Notes: a model not told the origin generated them from the sequence alone. Counted from the stretch's first letter, positions 1-6,353 are shown. The stretch is 10,268 nucleotides of DNA from Deltaproteobacteria bacterium (GCA_019307645.1 JAFDJF010000114.1:1-10268); one strand, 5' to 3'. Translations and numbers: made by a program.

Positions 1-244
1 AATAAAAAGATCTTTCTCTTCGTCCCCTGTGTGGCTCTAGTGAACATAGTGAACGGGCGAGAGATATAAGAAAAGGAGTCAGCCTTTGACCGGGACAAAA
101 ATGGTAAAAAGCGAGAAATTTTTTTTTGTAATCACATGTGCTGTTTTGTAACATTCGAAAATCTCTTTTATTCCAGAACCCCTTATTTTTCAGGCCATGG
201 AAGAATAAAAACGAGTGATCAAAGGCCATGTATTTGTACCTTTT

Positions 245-282
245 TGTGTCCCATTTGTGTCCCATTTGTGTCCCATTTGTGT
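245..282. repeat. 11-bp tandem repeat, TGTGTCCCATT x3 plus partial copy
   Basis: Three perfect 11-bp units (TGTGTCCCATT at 245, 256 and 267) are followed by a partial fourth unit (TGTGT at 278-282). The period of about one helical turn puts the GTGTCCC blocks on the same DNA face, which suits an iterated protein-binding site. On the reverse strand the sequence reads as repeated GGGACACAAAT. A related block spaced 11-12 bp recurs at 1883-1912. Confidence 0.85.
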
Positions 283-493
283 AACTGTTTTCGGTACAGA
301 CATCTGATAATGTAAAGGTCAAATCGTTGTTTAGCTCTTTCTCTTTGTAATAAAGTGTGAAGTAAGGGGATAATCCTAAAAAGTGATCAAGTCTGCTCTT
401 GACTCTTGCTGATATCATGCGTTAATTTTATCGCAGAATTCATTTAATTGAGATCCGTATAAAAGGGGGAACCTCCTCGAACAAAATAACAAC

Positions 494-523
494 TTGACAG
501 GGCCGTGTCTTAATTATTAATTA
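494..523 (+). promoter_or_regulatory. Possible promoter, weak call
   Basis: A perfect TTGACA hexamer lies at 494-499, with TAATTA at 518-523 after an 18-bp spacer in very AT-rich DNA. If used, the transcript would run through the 47-bp duplication and have a leader of roughly 300 nt before the gene at 830. AT-rich DNA throws up such matches by chance, so this is tentative. Confidence 0.25.
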
Positions 524-534
524 TCATACCATGC

Positions 535-629
535 CTCTGGGAACCCGCTTGCGGGACTGCGTCGAACGAAGTGAGCAAAGACTCTGGGAACCCGCTTGCG
601 GGACTGCGTCGAACGAAGTGAGCAAAGAC
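535..629. repeat. Perfect 47-bp tandem duplication with hairpins
   Basis: Positions 535-581 are repeated exactly at 582-628, and the match runs one base further. Each unit holds a perfect hairpin, CCCGC-TT-GCGGG (544-555 and 591-602), and a weaker stem pairing TGC..TC with GA..GCA around GAACGAAGT. The units are GC-rich islands in AT-rich surroundings. There is no T-tract after the hairpins, so they do not look like intrinsic terminators. A REP/BIME-like palindromic element, or a recent slippage product, fits better. Confidence 0.9.
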
Positions 630-757
630 AAAAAATTATGATTAAAACATAAAGTCTTCAATAATTATGATAATATTTCAAATTACACATAGGGCAGACA
701 ACCTTGCGTTTTGATCTATACACAACCAGGCATTAAATTTAAATTTTGTAAATATTC

Positions 758-787
758 TTTACATTAAAAGAGAATAAAATTTATGAA
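758..787 (+). promoter_or_regulatory. Candidate promoter of the gene at 830
   Basis: TTTACA (758-763, five of six to the -35 consensus) is followed after 18 bp by TATGAA (782-787, four of six to the -10 consensus). Transcription would start near 794, leaving a leader of about 36 nt that includes the ribosome binding site. The location is sensible, but the hexamers are imperfect and the DNA is AT-rich. Confidence 0.3.
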
Positions 788-829
788 AGAAAAGAACATC
801 GACTTTAAAAGAAAAAAGGGGGAAGAATT

Positions 830-1441
830 ATGGACAGAGTTGTTTTAAAATCATTTACCACGTTATTCTTTTTTCTGTCAGCCTTTATTGCACCCCCTGG
901 TGCAATGGCAGGATTTATTGGAAATCCTATGGCTGATATTGCCACGGATAACAGGGAAGGCAGCGTTATCTATGATATGGTAGACAGGGACTATGATTCT
1001 AAAGATATTGATTCGGACAGAATTACACTAAAAGTTTCCTTTGGTATAGAGGACGATCTTAATGTCTACGGTATGCTTGGCAATATTGATGTTGACCCCG
1101 GGGATTCTGAGCATGGATTCGGAGCGGGTCTGAAGAAAAATATTGATCTCAGCAATAGGGAATGGGGGTTCACGGTTCAAGTAATGGAGTATCTGTCTGA
1201 TTTGGATCTCACTGTGATTGATATCGCTTTTGGAACCAGTGAAGTACTGGGACCGGGATTGGCTGGCTATCTGGGAGGGCTACTTTCATTTGAAAATGGT
1301 GCAAAAGATGTTGATGCGGACAATAATATTGGAATTTTTGGTGGTATTGAATATGCCCCGACAAAACAGCTTACTCTGGGCGGGGAGCTTAGATTATTAA
1401 GCGAGGTATCCATTGGTCTAGTTGCCACATTTGTGTTTTGA
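830..1441 (+). CDS. Exported protein, probable small outer-membrane beta-barrel
   Basis: The product is a 203-residue protein that I do not recognise as a named family. Residues 1-27 form a clear Sec signal peptide: a positive start (MDRVVLK), a hydrophobic core rich in F and L, and an AMA cleavage site before Gly28. The mature part has alternating short strands and Gly/Asp turns (for example DLNVYGMLGN, HGFGAGLKKN, GIFGGIEY, QLTLGGELRLL) and ends in a terminal Phe after VGLVATFVF-like alternation, the usual C-terminal signature of outer-membrane barrels. There is only room for roughly eight strands. The start is supported by a purine-rich AGGGGGAAG ribosome binding site just upstream (about 817-825). 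The gene is monocistronic, followed by an intrinsic terminator. A porin-like or adhesion-type barrel is possible; the specific role is unknown. Confidence 0.8.
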   Translation: MDRVVLKSFTTLFFFLSAFIAPPGAMAGFIGNPMADIATDNREGSVIYDMVDRDYDSKDIDSDRITLKVSFGIEDDLNVYGMLGNIDVDPGDSEHGFGAGLKKNIDLSNREWGFTVQVMEYLSDLDLTVIDIAFGTSEVLGPGLAGYLGGLLSFENGAKDVDADNNIGIFGGIEYAPTKQLTLGGELRLLSEVSIGLVATFVF

Positions 1442-1477
1442 TTCATAAAAAAAGACTCTGAAATTGCCAATCCTCCC

Positions 1478-1509
1478 AAAAGCCGGGGGGAGTTGCTCCG
1501 GCTTTTCTT
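1478..1509 (+). terminator. Intrinsic terminator after the barrel gene
   Basis: A perfect 9-bp stem, AAAAGCCGG (1478-1486) with CCGGCTTTT (1498-1506), encloses an 11-nt loop. The T-rich end of the right arm and CTTATT follow. It lies about 37 nt after the stop codon at 1441. Confidence 0.85.
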
Positions 1510-1534
1510 ATTGTTTAGTGTTAAACGGAAAGAA

Positions 1535-1606
1535 ATGACTTCCGCAACATCATGTTGTCAGTGCCTTTATTGGAAGAGATGTGGAGTCAAATCTTTCCTC
1601 CCTTAA
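1535..1606 (+). CDS. Possible Cys-rich micro-protein, 23 residues
   Basis: A short frame from ATG at 1535 to TAA at 1604-1606 would encode MTSATSCCQCLYWKRCGVKSFLP, with four cysteines in a CC-x-C-x5-C arrangement. A purine-rich GGAAAG lies just before the start at about 1528-1532, although the spacing is short. The stop is only 7 nt ahead of a strong intrinsic terminator (1614), as expected for a real transcription-unit end. There is no clear promoter of its own, so expression would depend on read-through of the terminator at 1478-1509. No family is recognised. A chance ORF within a small RNA is an equally good explanation. Confidence 0.25.
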   Translation: MTSATSCCQCLYWKRCGVKSFLP

Positions 1607-1613
1607 ACTGATG

Positions 1614-1648
1614 GGATTAGCTGATTTTAGCTAATCCTTTTTCTTTTT
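1614..1648 (+). terminator. Second intrinsic terminator
   Basis: A perfect 9-bp stem, GGATTAGCT (1614-1622) with AGCTAATCC (1629-1637), has a 6-nt loop and is followed by TTTTTCTTTTT. It works on the plus strand only, as there is no A-run on the left. It either backs up the terminator at 1478 or ends a small transcript lying in 1510-1613. Confidence 0.85.
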
Positions 1649-1981
1649 AATTCTCCAGTTCCCGACACTATACCCAACAAAGAGATCTATTTTAACTAAG
1701 GGCGGCGGGCACGTCTTGAAACATAACAGTTTGACCATCCAGGATTTCGAGGGCTTGGTATCCCAATGTCAACCGCCTGTTTCTGAAACGGGACCTGAAG
1801 GTGATGGTGGACATAGGACTGTTGCTTTCAGAAGGCGCGACCAACAGACTCGTTTACCGGATGAAGGTAGCGGGTTAAACTTGCGACACGTTCGCGACAC
1901 TCTTTGCGACACGCACAGAGACACCGGGGTCATGGCCTGATCGGGTACAATAGAATTACCTAGTCACCTCATACACAACAA
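1649..1981. other. Gene-poor stretch, possible remnant of mobile DNA
   Basis: No convincing gene is seen. A TTG-initiated frame (1716-1940) has no ribosome binding site and an unstructured composition, with a repetitive tail RHVRDTLCDTHRDT that simply reflects the GCGACAC array below. The reverse strand is open for about 50 codons over 1700-1850, also without recognisable similarity. The base composition is more GC-rich than the flanks, which suggests decayed foreign DNA, but I could not identify its source. Confidence 0.45.
1883..1912. repeat. Three GCGACAC boxes spaced 11-12 bp
   Basis: GCGACAC occurs at 1883-1889, 1894-1900 and 1906-1912. A further AGACAC sits near 1919-1924. On the reverse strand it reads GTGTCGC, closely resembling the GTGTCCC boxes of the 245-282 array and having the same helical spacing. 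Confidence 0.7.
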
Positions 1982-2010
1982 TTGACAATAAAGTGACCTG
2001 GATATATAAT
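1982..2010 (+). promoter_or_regulatory. Consensus sigma-70-type promoter of the HEAT/HD-GYP operon
   Basis: A perfect TTGACA (1982-1987) and a perfect TATAAT (2005-2010) are separated by the ideal 17 bp. Transcription should start near 2017, giving a leader of about 125 nt before the ATG at 2143. A full consensus match suggests strong basal transcription, probably held in check by other means. Confidence 0.85.
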
Positions 2011-2074
2011 ATATGTATATTAGTAGGCTATGGTACATATCTCTTTTCCTGGTTTGAAGGAACAGGCTACAAGT

Positions 2075-2096
2075 CTAACTTTATTGATAAAGTTGG
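2075..2096. promoter_or_regulatory. Palindrome in the operon leader, operator or mRNA hairpin
   Basis: AACTTTAT (2077-2084) and ATAAAGTT (2087-2094) form a perfect inverted repeat around TG. A T-G and a C-G pair extend the arms to 2075-2096. The element lies about 60 nt downstream of the predicted transcription start. As DNA it could be a dimeric repressor site; as RNA it is a short hairpin without a following T-tract, so it is not a terminator. Confidence 0.5.
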
Positions 2097-2142
2097 AGTA
2101 AGGAATACAAACCTGAAGCGTTAAATCAGCTCTCTCAACTCA

Positions 2143-3915
2143 ATGAAAAAAGAAAACACAAAAGAACAACAGGAAATTCCAGCCTCAACATCCCTTTCGG
2201 ATAAGGGATTGCAGGATGCCAGGCAGGTAACCAAAATTTTTATCCTGGCGTGGAAGAATTACGGCCTGTATCCTGAGGATCATGTAACCACTATAAAATC
2301 CTTTGAAAACCTTGTTGTCGCATTTAGCAAATTTTTCACGGCCCATGGCGATCTGCGGCTGACTGTGGAAAAAGACCGTCTCCTTTGCGAGTCTGAAATC
2401 ATCCATGAAGTTTCACAGACGGACTCCTCAGAAAACATCATTAACCTCCTCTATCGTGACGGTACAAAATGGATTGAGTTTCAAGAGGGTCTTACCCCCG
2501 AGGAGATCGCCTCCTTTTTCAGAATAGCTTACAAAAACAGGTTGTTCGCAGAGGAGACCGAGGAAGACATTGTCACCGCTCTGATGGATGAAGAACTTGA
2601 ATATATAGATTTCAAGGCGGTTGATATTTTCTGGCAAGACTTGCTGCTTATGGATTTTTCCCAACTTCCCCCCCCCGCGCCGCAGCCGGAAGAAGTCGCC
2701 GATCAAAATGAAACCGACCAGTCTCAGCAACCAACAGAATCGGACGTCGAGGACACTTATGCCAGAAGCATTGCCGATCCATCGATCATTGATGCCCAAC
2801 TGGAGTTGTCCAATGCCGATTACAAAATACTTCAGAAAATGGTCAAGGAGGAAGAAAGCTGGGATATTACAGCGGACCTTTTTGAAGCATTGCTGATTAT
2901 TCTTAAAAGCCAGTCCGAGCAGGAGAAATTCGCCGCGGTTCTGGGTTTCATCTCGGAAGAGGCTGTTGAAACCATTGAGCTGGATAAGTTCGATCTGCTG
3001 GCCAAATTATTTCAGTCGCTGCACAAGCTCTTCTCTTCGGAAACATCAACTGAACAGGATTGGAAGAGCCCCCTCATCAACCGTTTTTTCCAGGATCTGT
3101 CCAGGCCTGAAATTTTTCAACTCATCAGCGAAAAGCTTTTGAAGCTGCAACCGGGTGAAATTGAAAAGTTAAAGGCTCTTAACCAGGCACTTCATTATTT
3201 TTCTCCGGAGGTTATCCCTTTTCTGGTGCCGGTCATCATGCAGAGAAGTTCACGCGAGATACAACAGATGGTCTTGAAAGTGATAGTGCGCCTAAGCCAG
3301 CGTGATATTGGGCCTCTTGAAAAAATAGTGGAACAACATGGCACGAAGATGGGGGACAAGCTTCTGGTCATTCTGAATCACCTGCAGGGGGACCGGGTCA
3401 ATAAAATTCTTTTCAAGATGTGCGATCACCCCTCTGACAAAGTGCGCAGGAAAGCGATCAAAGAGCTGCTTGACAAGGATCCCAAATACGCCCAAAGGCT
3501 GTTTTCACTCATTGATGACCCCGGCAAAGAGATACGCACCTATATCCTTGCAGCTTTTGCAAAAAATAAATCCAGTGCGCTGGAAAACCTGCTGCTGAAC
3601 TATTTGAAAGAAAATTCCACTAAAAAGGACCCAGCCCACATCCTTGCCTGTTATGAGGCCCTTGGCCGCTGCGGTTCCCAAATGGCTGTCCCGTTTCTGC
3701 GCAGAATACTCCTGAGTTGGGGATGGAACAGTTTTATAGGTTCAGGGAAATTGATTTACCGGGAAGATGCAGCCATTGCCCTGGCATTGCTCGATACTCC
3801 GGGAGCAAAGGATGTTCTCCAGAAAGCTTCAAAGAGCAGATTCAAGGTGATCAGGAAAGCTTTTGATAGAACAAAGACCATAAGTGATGTCTCTGGAGAA
3901 AACACCAATGACTGA
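2143..3915 (+). CDS. HEAT-repeat protein sharing its N-terminal domain with the HD-GYP partner
   Basis: A 590-residue cytoplasmic protein without signal peptide or membrane segment. Residues ~20-165 form a helical domain with a central beta-hairpin (about 70-88, LRLTVEKDRLLCESEII) and a conserved-looking segment RDGTKWIEFQEGL followed by a TPEEIASFFRI helix. The next gene has a similar order of elements. A Pro/Gln/Asp-rich linker follows (about 174-205, PPPAPQPEE), then an all-helical C-terminal part. Repeats with HEAT character are clearest at about 345-580 (for example SDKVRRKAIKELLDKDP and GKEIRTYILAAFAKN), as expected of a protein-binding scaffold. The ATG at 2143 is the only usable start before an in-frame stop at 2122, yet no Shine-Dalgarno sequence is seen. 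The last 8 nt overlap the following gene, so the two are co-translated. It is probably an adaptor or regulatory partner of the HD-GYP protein; the exact function is unknown. Confidence 0.8.
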   Translation: MKKENTKEQQEIPASTSLSDKGLQDARQVTKIFILAWKNYGLYPEDHVTTIKSFENLVVAFSKFFTAHGDLRLTVEKDRLLCESEIIHEVSQTDSSENIINLLYRDGTKWIEFQEGLTPEEIASFFRIAYKNRLFAEETEEDIVTALMDEELEYIDFKAVDIFWQDLLLMDFSQLPPPAPQPEEVADQNETDQSQQPTESDVEDTYARSIADPSIIDAQLELSNADYKILQKMVKEEESWDITADLFEALLIILKSQSEQEKFAAVLGFISEEAVETIELDKFDLLAKLFQSLHKLFSSETSTEQDWKSPLINRFFQDLSRPEIFQLISEKLLKLQPGEIEKLKALNQALHYFSPEVIPFLVPVIMQRSSREIQQMVLKVIVRLSQRDIGPLEKIVEQHGTKMGDKLLVILNHLQGDRVNKILFKMCDHPSDKVRRKAIKELLDKDPKYAQRLFSLIDDPGKEIRTYILAAFAKNKSSALENLLLNYLKENSTKKDPAHILACYEALGRCGSQMAVPFLRRILLSWGWNSFIGSGKLIYREDAAIALALLDTPGAKDVLQKASKSRFKVIRKAFDRTKTISDVSGENTND

Positions 3916-5365
3916 TGCTACAAAATACAGAACCTATTCCCAATTGGAAGAATTCCCGCGCAACTTCTTCAGCCTGAGCCAGACAGCAAAAATTCACAGT
4001 GATAACCATACGATGGTTATAGAGGGAATTGAGAAATTCTCCGAATCCATAAACAGCTGCATGGAGAATAAATCATTGACGTTCAAAATCTCCAATGACC
4101 AGTTGTTTGTTGATGATGAAAAGCTCCCCTACAACAGGACCACAAAGAATCTTTTTGATAACATTATGCGTTATTTTGATACCCGCGACCTGGAAGGAGT
4201 ACGTTTACTCGAAGCTGTCAAGCATGCCTCTGCAAAGGAGATCCTGGCTTTCATGCGCCTGCTGGAGAATTCCGGGCAAAAGCCGGAACCTCTCACCTGG
4301 CTCACAAACGGCCTTACTGCAGAAAAAATAAAATGGGTTGAACTGATCAAGAAATCGGAAAAATCCCAGGATGACCAGGAATCCTCTTACAAGGACAAGG
4401 CAGAACGGAGGGAAAGGGCCAGAAAAGACTACACTTATGCCAAGGCCTCTATCGAAGAAGTTGCCCAGAATATTAAAAACAAGAAGAGTGAGGTTGGTAT
4501 ACGGAAAACCGTCCGGGTAGTCCAGGACATGGTGACGAATCTTATCGAGGATGACGAAGTTTATTCTGCCATCAGCACACTTCGGGTATTTGATGACTAT
4601 ACCTTCACACATTCGGTGAATGTTGCCATGTTATCCATGTGCATTGGCAAGCGTATCAACCTCTCACGTCGTACCCTGGTGAGTCTTGGCATATGTGCCC
4701 TTTTTCATGACCTTGGAAAAATTGAGATCCCCCACGAAGTTCTGCACAAAAAGGATAAGCTGGAAAACAGTGAGTTAAAATTGATTGAGGGACATTCACT
4801 GAACAGCGCCCGACTGTTGTTAAAAATCAAGGCCTCCCCTGACAGCAAGTCCAGAATCCTGGTGCCGCTTTTTGAGCACCATCTAAAATACGACCTGTCC
4901 GGCTATCCCCATGCCGACTGGAAAAAACCGTTAACCCTTTTTGGAAAGATTATTTCCATTGCAGATAAATATGATACTTTAACTTCATCGCGGTCCTACC
5001 GGAAATATCTGCTGAGTCCGGACCGCGCCCTGGGCTACATGTTTGATCGTGCCGGCAAAGCCTTTGATCCCCTCCTCATCAAGGTATTCATCAATATTCT
5101 TGGGGTATATCCGGTGGGCACCCTGTTAAAGCTTGACAATGGCGAACTGGCCCTGGTTGTCAGTTCTCCCAGCAGGGAATTTTCCAAAAGGCCATTGGTC
5201 TGCGTCCTGGAAAAAGAGAATGAAGGCAGTTATAGAAAAAAGGAAATAATTAACCTGGATGAACGCGACACCGAATCAGGCAACTATGTCAGGGAAGTCA
5301 TCGAGACCTATCATCCTTCGGCTTTCGGAATCCAACCTGTACAACATATCTTTTCCAGTAATTGA
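3908..5365 (+). CDS. HD-GYP domain protein, probable cyclic di-GMP phosphodiesterase
   Basis: A 485-residue cytoplasmic protein. Residues ~20-125 resemble the N-terminal domain of the upstream HEAT protein. A charged, probably coiled-coil linker (about 145-200) follows, then an HD-GYP catalytic domain at about 205-405. Expected metal ligands are present: H235 (THSVNVAML), H267-D268 (FHDLGK), H296 (EGHS), H324-H325 and D353 (IADKYD), plus SGYP (331-334) and a YDTLTSSRSYRK motif. HD-GYP enzymes hydrolyse c-di-GMP to pGpG or GMP. The usual HHE..DGSGYP reads HHLKYDLSGYP here, so the Glu and first Gly are replaced. The final ~80 residues form a small beta-rich tail (VGTLLKLDNGELALVV) as in many family members. 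The start at 3908 is chosen for its GGAG at 3895-3898, 9 nt away; GTG 3884 and ATG 3887 lack one. ATGACTGA joins it to the upstream stop. Confidence 0.88.
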   Translation: MTDATKYRTYSQLEEFPRNFFSLSQTAKIHSDNHTMVIEGIEKFSESINSCMENKSLTFKISNDQLFVDDEKLPYNRTTKNLFDNIMRYFDTRDLEGVRLLEAVKHASAKEILAFMRLLENSGQKPEPLTWLTNGLTAEKIKWVELIKKSEKSQDDQESSYKDKAERRERARKDYTYAKASIEEVAQNIKNKKSEVGIRKTVRVVQDMVTNLIEDDEVYSAISTLRVFDDYTFTHSVNVAMLSMCIGKRINLSRRTLVSLGICALFHDLGKIEIPHEVLHKKDKLENSELKLIEGHSLNSARLLLKIKASPDSKSRILVPLFEHHLKYDLSGYPHADWKKPLTLFGKIISIADKYDTLTSSRSYRKYLLSPDRALGYMFDRAGKAFDPLLIKVFINILGVYPVGTLLKLDNGELALVVSSPSREFSKRPLVCVLEKENEGSYRKKEIINLDERDTESGNYVREVIETYHPSAFGIQPVQHIFSSN

Positions 5366-5550
5366 TTGATTCCGTATAAAGATCCTTGTCTATTTTCCAT
5401 CTCCCCCTGAAAGGATGGAGAGCTGCAGAAGAGACTCCCTGACAGTTTCCTTCATGCGCCTTATATTGTACTTGATTGATTCCTCATAAAGATTCTTGTC
5501 TATATTCCACCTCTCCCTGAAATGATAGAGAGCTGCAGAAGAAACTCCTT
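5361..5550. repeat. 80-bp imperfect direct repeat, 110-bp period
   Basis: Positions 5361-5440 match 5471-5550 at 69 of 80 bases with no gaps; similarity collapses at both edges. The right copy encodes residues ~244-270 of the minus-strand HD protein. The left copy spans that gene's 3' end, the 24-bp gap and the last bases of the HD-GYP gene. Because 110 is not a multiple of three, the left copy is read in a different frame. Confidence 0.9.
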
Positions 5551-6280
5551 CCAGTACACCAGTCAGCCTTTTACGTGCCACCTTGCGATGGAATTCCTCG
5601 GTTTTACTGAAAAGCTCCAGGGGGGTCTCAAACCCTTCCATCCCGGCTTCCTGATACTCCAGGAAGAGCTGAGGCAATTTTTCCTGGTAATTCCTGTCTG
5701 CCATCTGGGCAACCAGGTCGGCGGTTCCAAGAACCTTGCCCATGGTCCTGACTTCTTCAGAGTTGAATGGTATCTCTTCCAGGGGAAAGGAGAGCTCTGA
5801 ACACTTGATAATATGGCCGCAGTCGCGGATGTCCTCCTGCGAATAGCCGTTTTCAGCGAGATATTTTCCCATGAGGGCTAATGAGCGATCCTCGTGGCCG
5901 ATGGTGTGCTGGGCCCCGGTACCCTCTACTTCTTCCTCAATCTGGATAAGTCCCGTATCATGAAAAAGTGTCCCGATCAGGCAAAGCTGAACAAGCCTTG
6001 GGGAGAAAACCTGCCCCTGGATATGCAAACCATGAATTAGCCTTGCAGAAGCAAGGGTGGCTGAACAGGTATGCTCCAGGTTATGATATTTTGTATTGCT
6101 GGCCTTATATCCGGGGAATTCTCCGTTGAAGAGACGGATGATATCCTCGAATATCTTTTCGATTGGCGACGGGTCCAGGTAAGGGTCGATCAGGAGCAGG
6201 ATATTTTTTATCTCAGCTAAGGTTTCAGCCGGAGAGTTGGTATCTGTCAATTCATTAAGTTTGTTGTTGTCTCTAATCAT
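5390..6280 (-). CDS. HD-domain hydrolase, probable cyclic-nucleotide-phosphodiesterase type
   Basis: A 296-residue cytoplasmic protein with an HD metal-binding fold over about residues 60-240. Visible motifs are YHNLEH (65-70, the YHNxxH signature of class I cyclic-nucleotide phosphodiesterases), FHDTG with H107-D108, GHE (H129) and the late Asp of GTADL (D188), followed by MADRNYQEKLPQLF. The H/HD/D ligand set is therefore intact and a metal-dependent phosphohydrolase is expected; the substrate cannot be read from sequence. There is no N-terminal sensor beyond about 50 helical residues. It lacks the GYP motif, so it is a different subfamily from the convergent HD-GYP gene, from which it is separated by 24 bp. 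A modest AAGGAA lies 10 nt before the start. The C-terminal ~16 residues (RESLLQLSILSGGDGK) derive from an out-of-frame duplicate of upstream coding sequence. It probably shares a transcript with the repeat-protein gene 64 bp upstream. Confidence 0.82.
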   Translation of the reverse strand: MIRDNNKLNELTDTNSPAETLAEIKNILLLIDPYLDPSPIEKIFEDIIRLFNGEFPGYKASNTKYHNLEHTCSATLASARLIHGLHIQGQVFSPRLVQLCLIGTLFHDTGLIQIEEEVEGTGAQHTIGHEDRSLALMGKYLAENGYSQEDIRDCGHIIKCSELSFPLEEIPFNSEEVRTMGKVLGTADLVAQMADRNYQEKLPQLFLEYQEAGMEGFETPLELFSKTEEFHRKVARKRLTGVLEGVSSAALYHFRERWNIDKNLYEESIKYNIRRMKETVRESLLQLSILSGGDGK

Positions 6281-6339
6281 GTCATTAAAGTTCCTTAAAG
6301 GTTCAGTTGAGGTTGAGTTATTGACAGGTAATCGTTTTT

Positions 6340-6353
6340 GCCTTTTAAAAGGC
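6340..6353. repeat. Perfect 14-bp palindrome at the stop of the repeat-protein gene
   Basis: GCCTTTTAAAAGGC is fully self-complementary and contains the TAA stop codon of the gene read on the minus strand. No T-tract follows on that strand, so it is unlikely to be a strong intrinsic terminator. It sits between the repeat-protein gene and the HD hydrolase gene and might only attenuate or protect the mRNA. Confidence 0.5.

Larger units (their letters stand above)
1..829. other. AT-rich gene-free region with repeats
   Basis: I see no convincing gene in this stretch. It is AT-rich, has stops in all frames, and contains two direct-repeat arrays listed separately (245-282 and 535-629). The longest start-to-stop pieces are trivial, for example a 16-codon hydrophobic frame starting at about 104. 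A short GTGAACATAGTGAACGGGCGA segment near 40-60 loosely resembles the GAACGAAGTGAGC part of the 47-bp repeat. The stretch may be a remnant of mobile DNA or a long regulatory spacer before the gene at 830. Confidence 0.6.

Noticed and set aside
535..629. CRISPR-like array.
   Set aside because: The two 47-bp units are directly abutting with no spacer between them, and there are only two copies. The 245-282 array likewise has no spacers.
783..848. 21-codon leader peptide starting at ATG 783 and overlapping the start of the barrel gene.
   Set aside because: It has no ribosome binding site, and its start falls inside the best -10 candidate.
1855..1880. GGTAGCGGGTTAAAC resembles the 3' conserved part of c-di-GMP-I (GEMM) riboswitches, which would fit a downstream HD-GYP gene.
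   Set aside because: The rest of the aptamer (GCAAAGCC, CCTAAACC, tetraloop pairing) is not found, and the sequence lies upstream of the consensus promoter, so it would not be in the operon transcript.
1716..1940. TTG-initiated 74-codon frame as a gene.
   Set aside because: No ribosome binding site, no recognisable similarity, low-complexity tail produced by the GCGACAC boxes, and no operon context.
2016..2142. Intrinsic terminator or attenuator at the 2075-2096 palindrome.
   Set aside because: No T-tract follows the stem, and the arms are AT-rich, so termination is unlikely.
3884..3907. Earlier starts (GTG 3884, ATG 3887) for the HD-GYP protein.
   Set aside because: They lack a ribosome binding site, whereas ATG 3908 has GGAG at a good distance and the typical stop-start overlap. 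The difference is only 7-8 residues.
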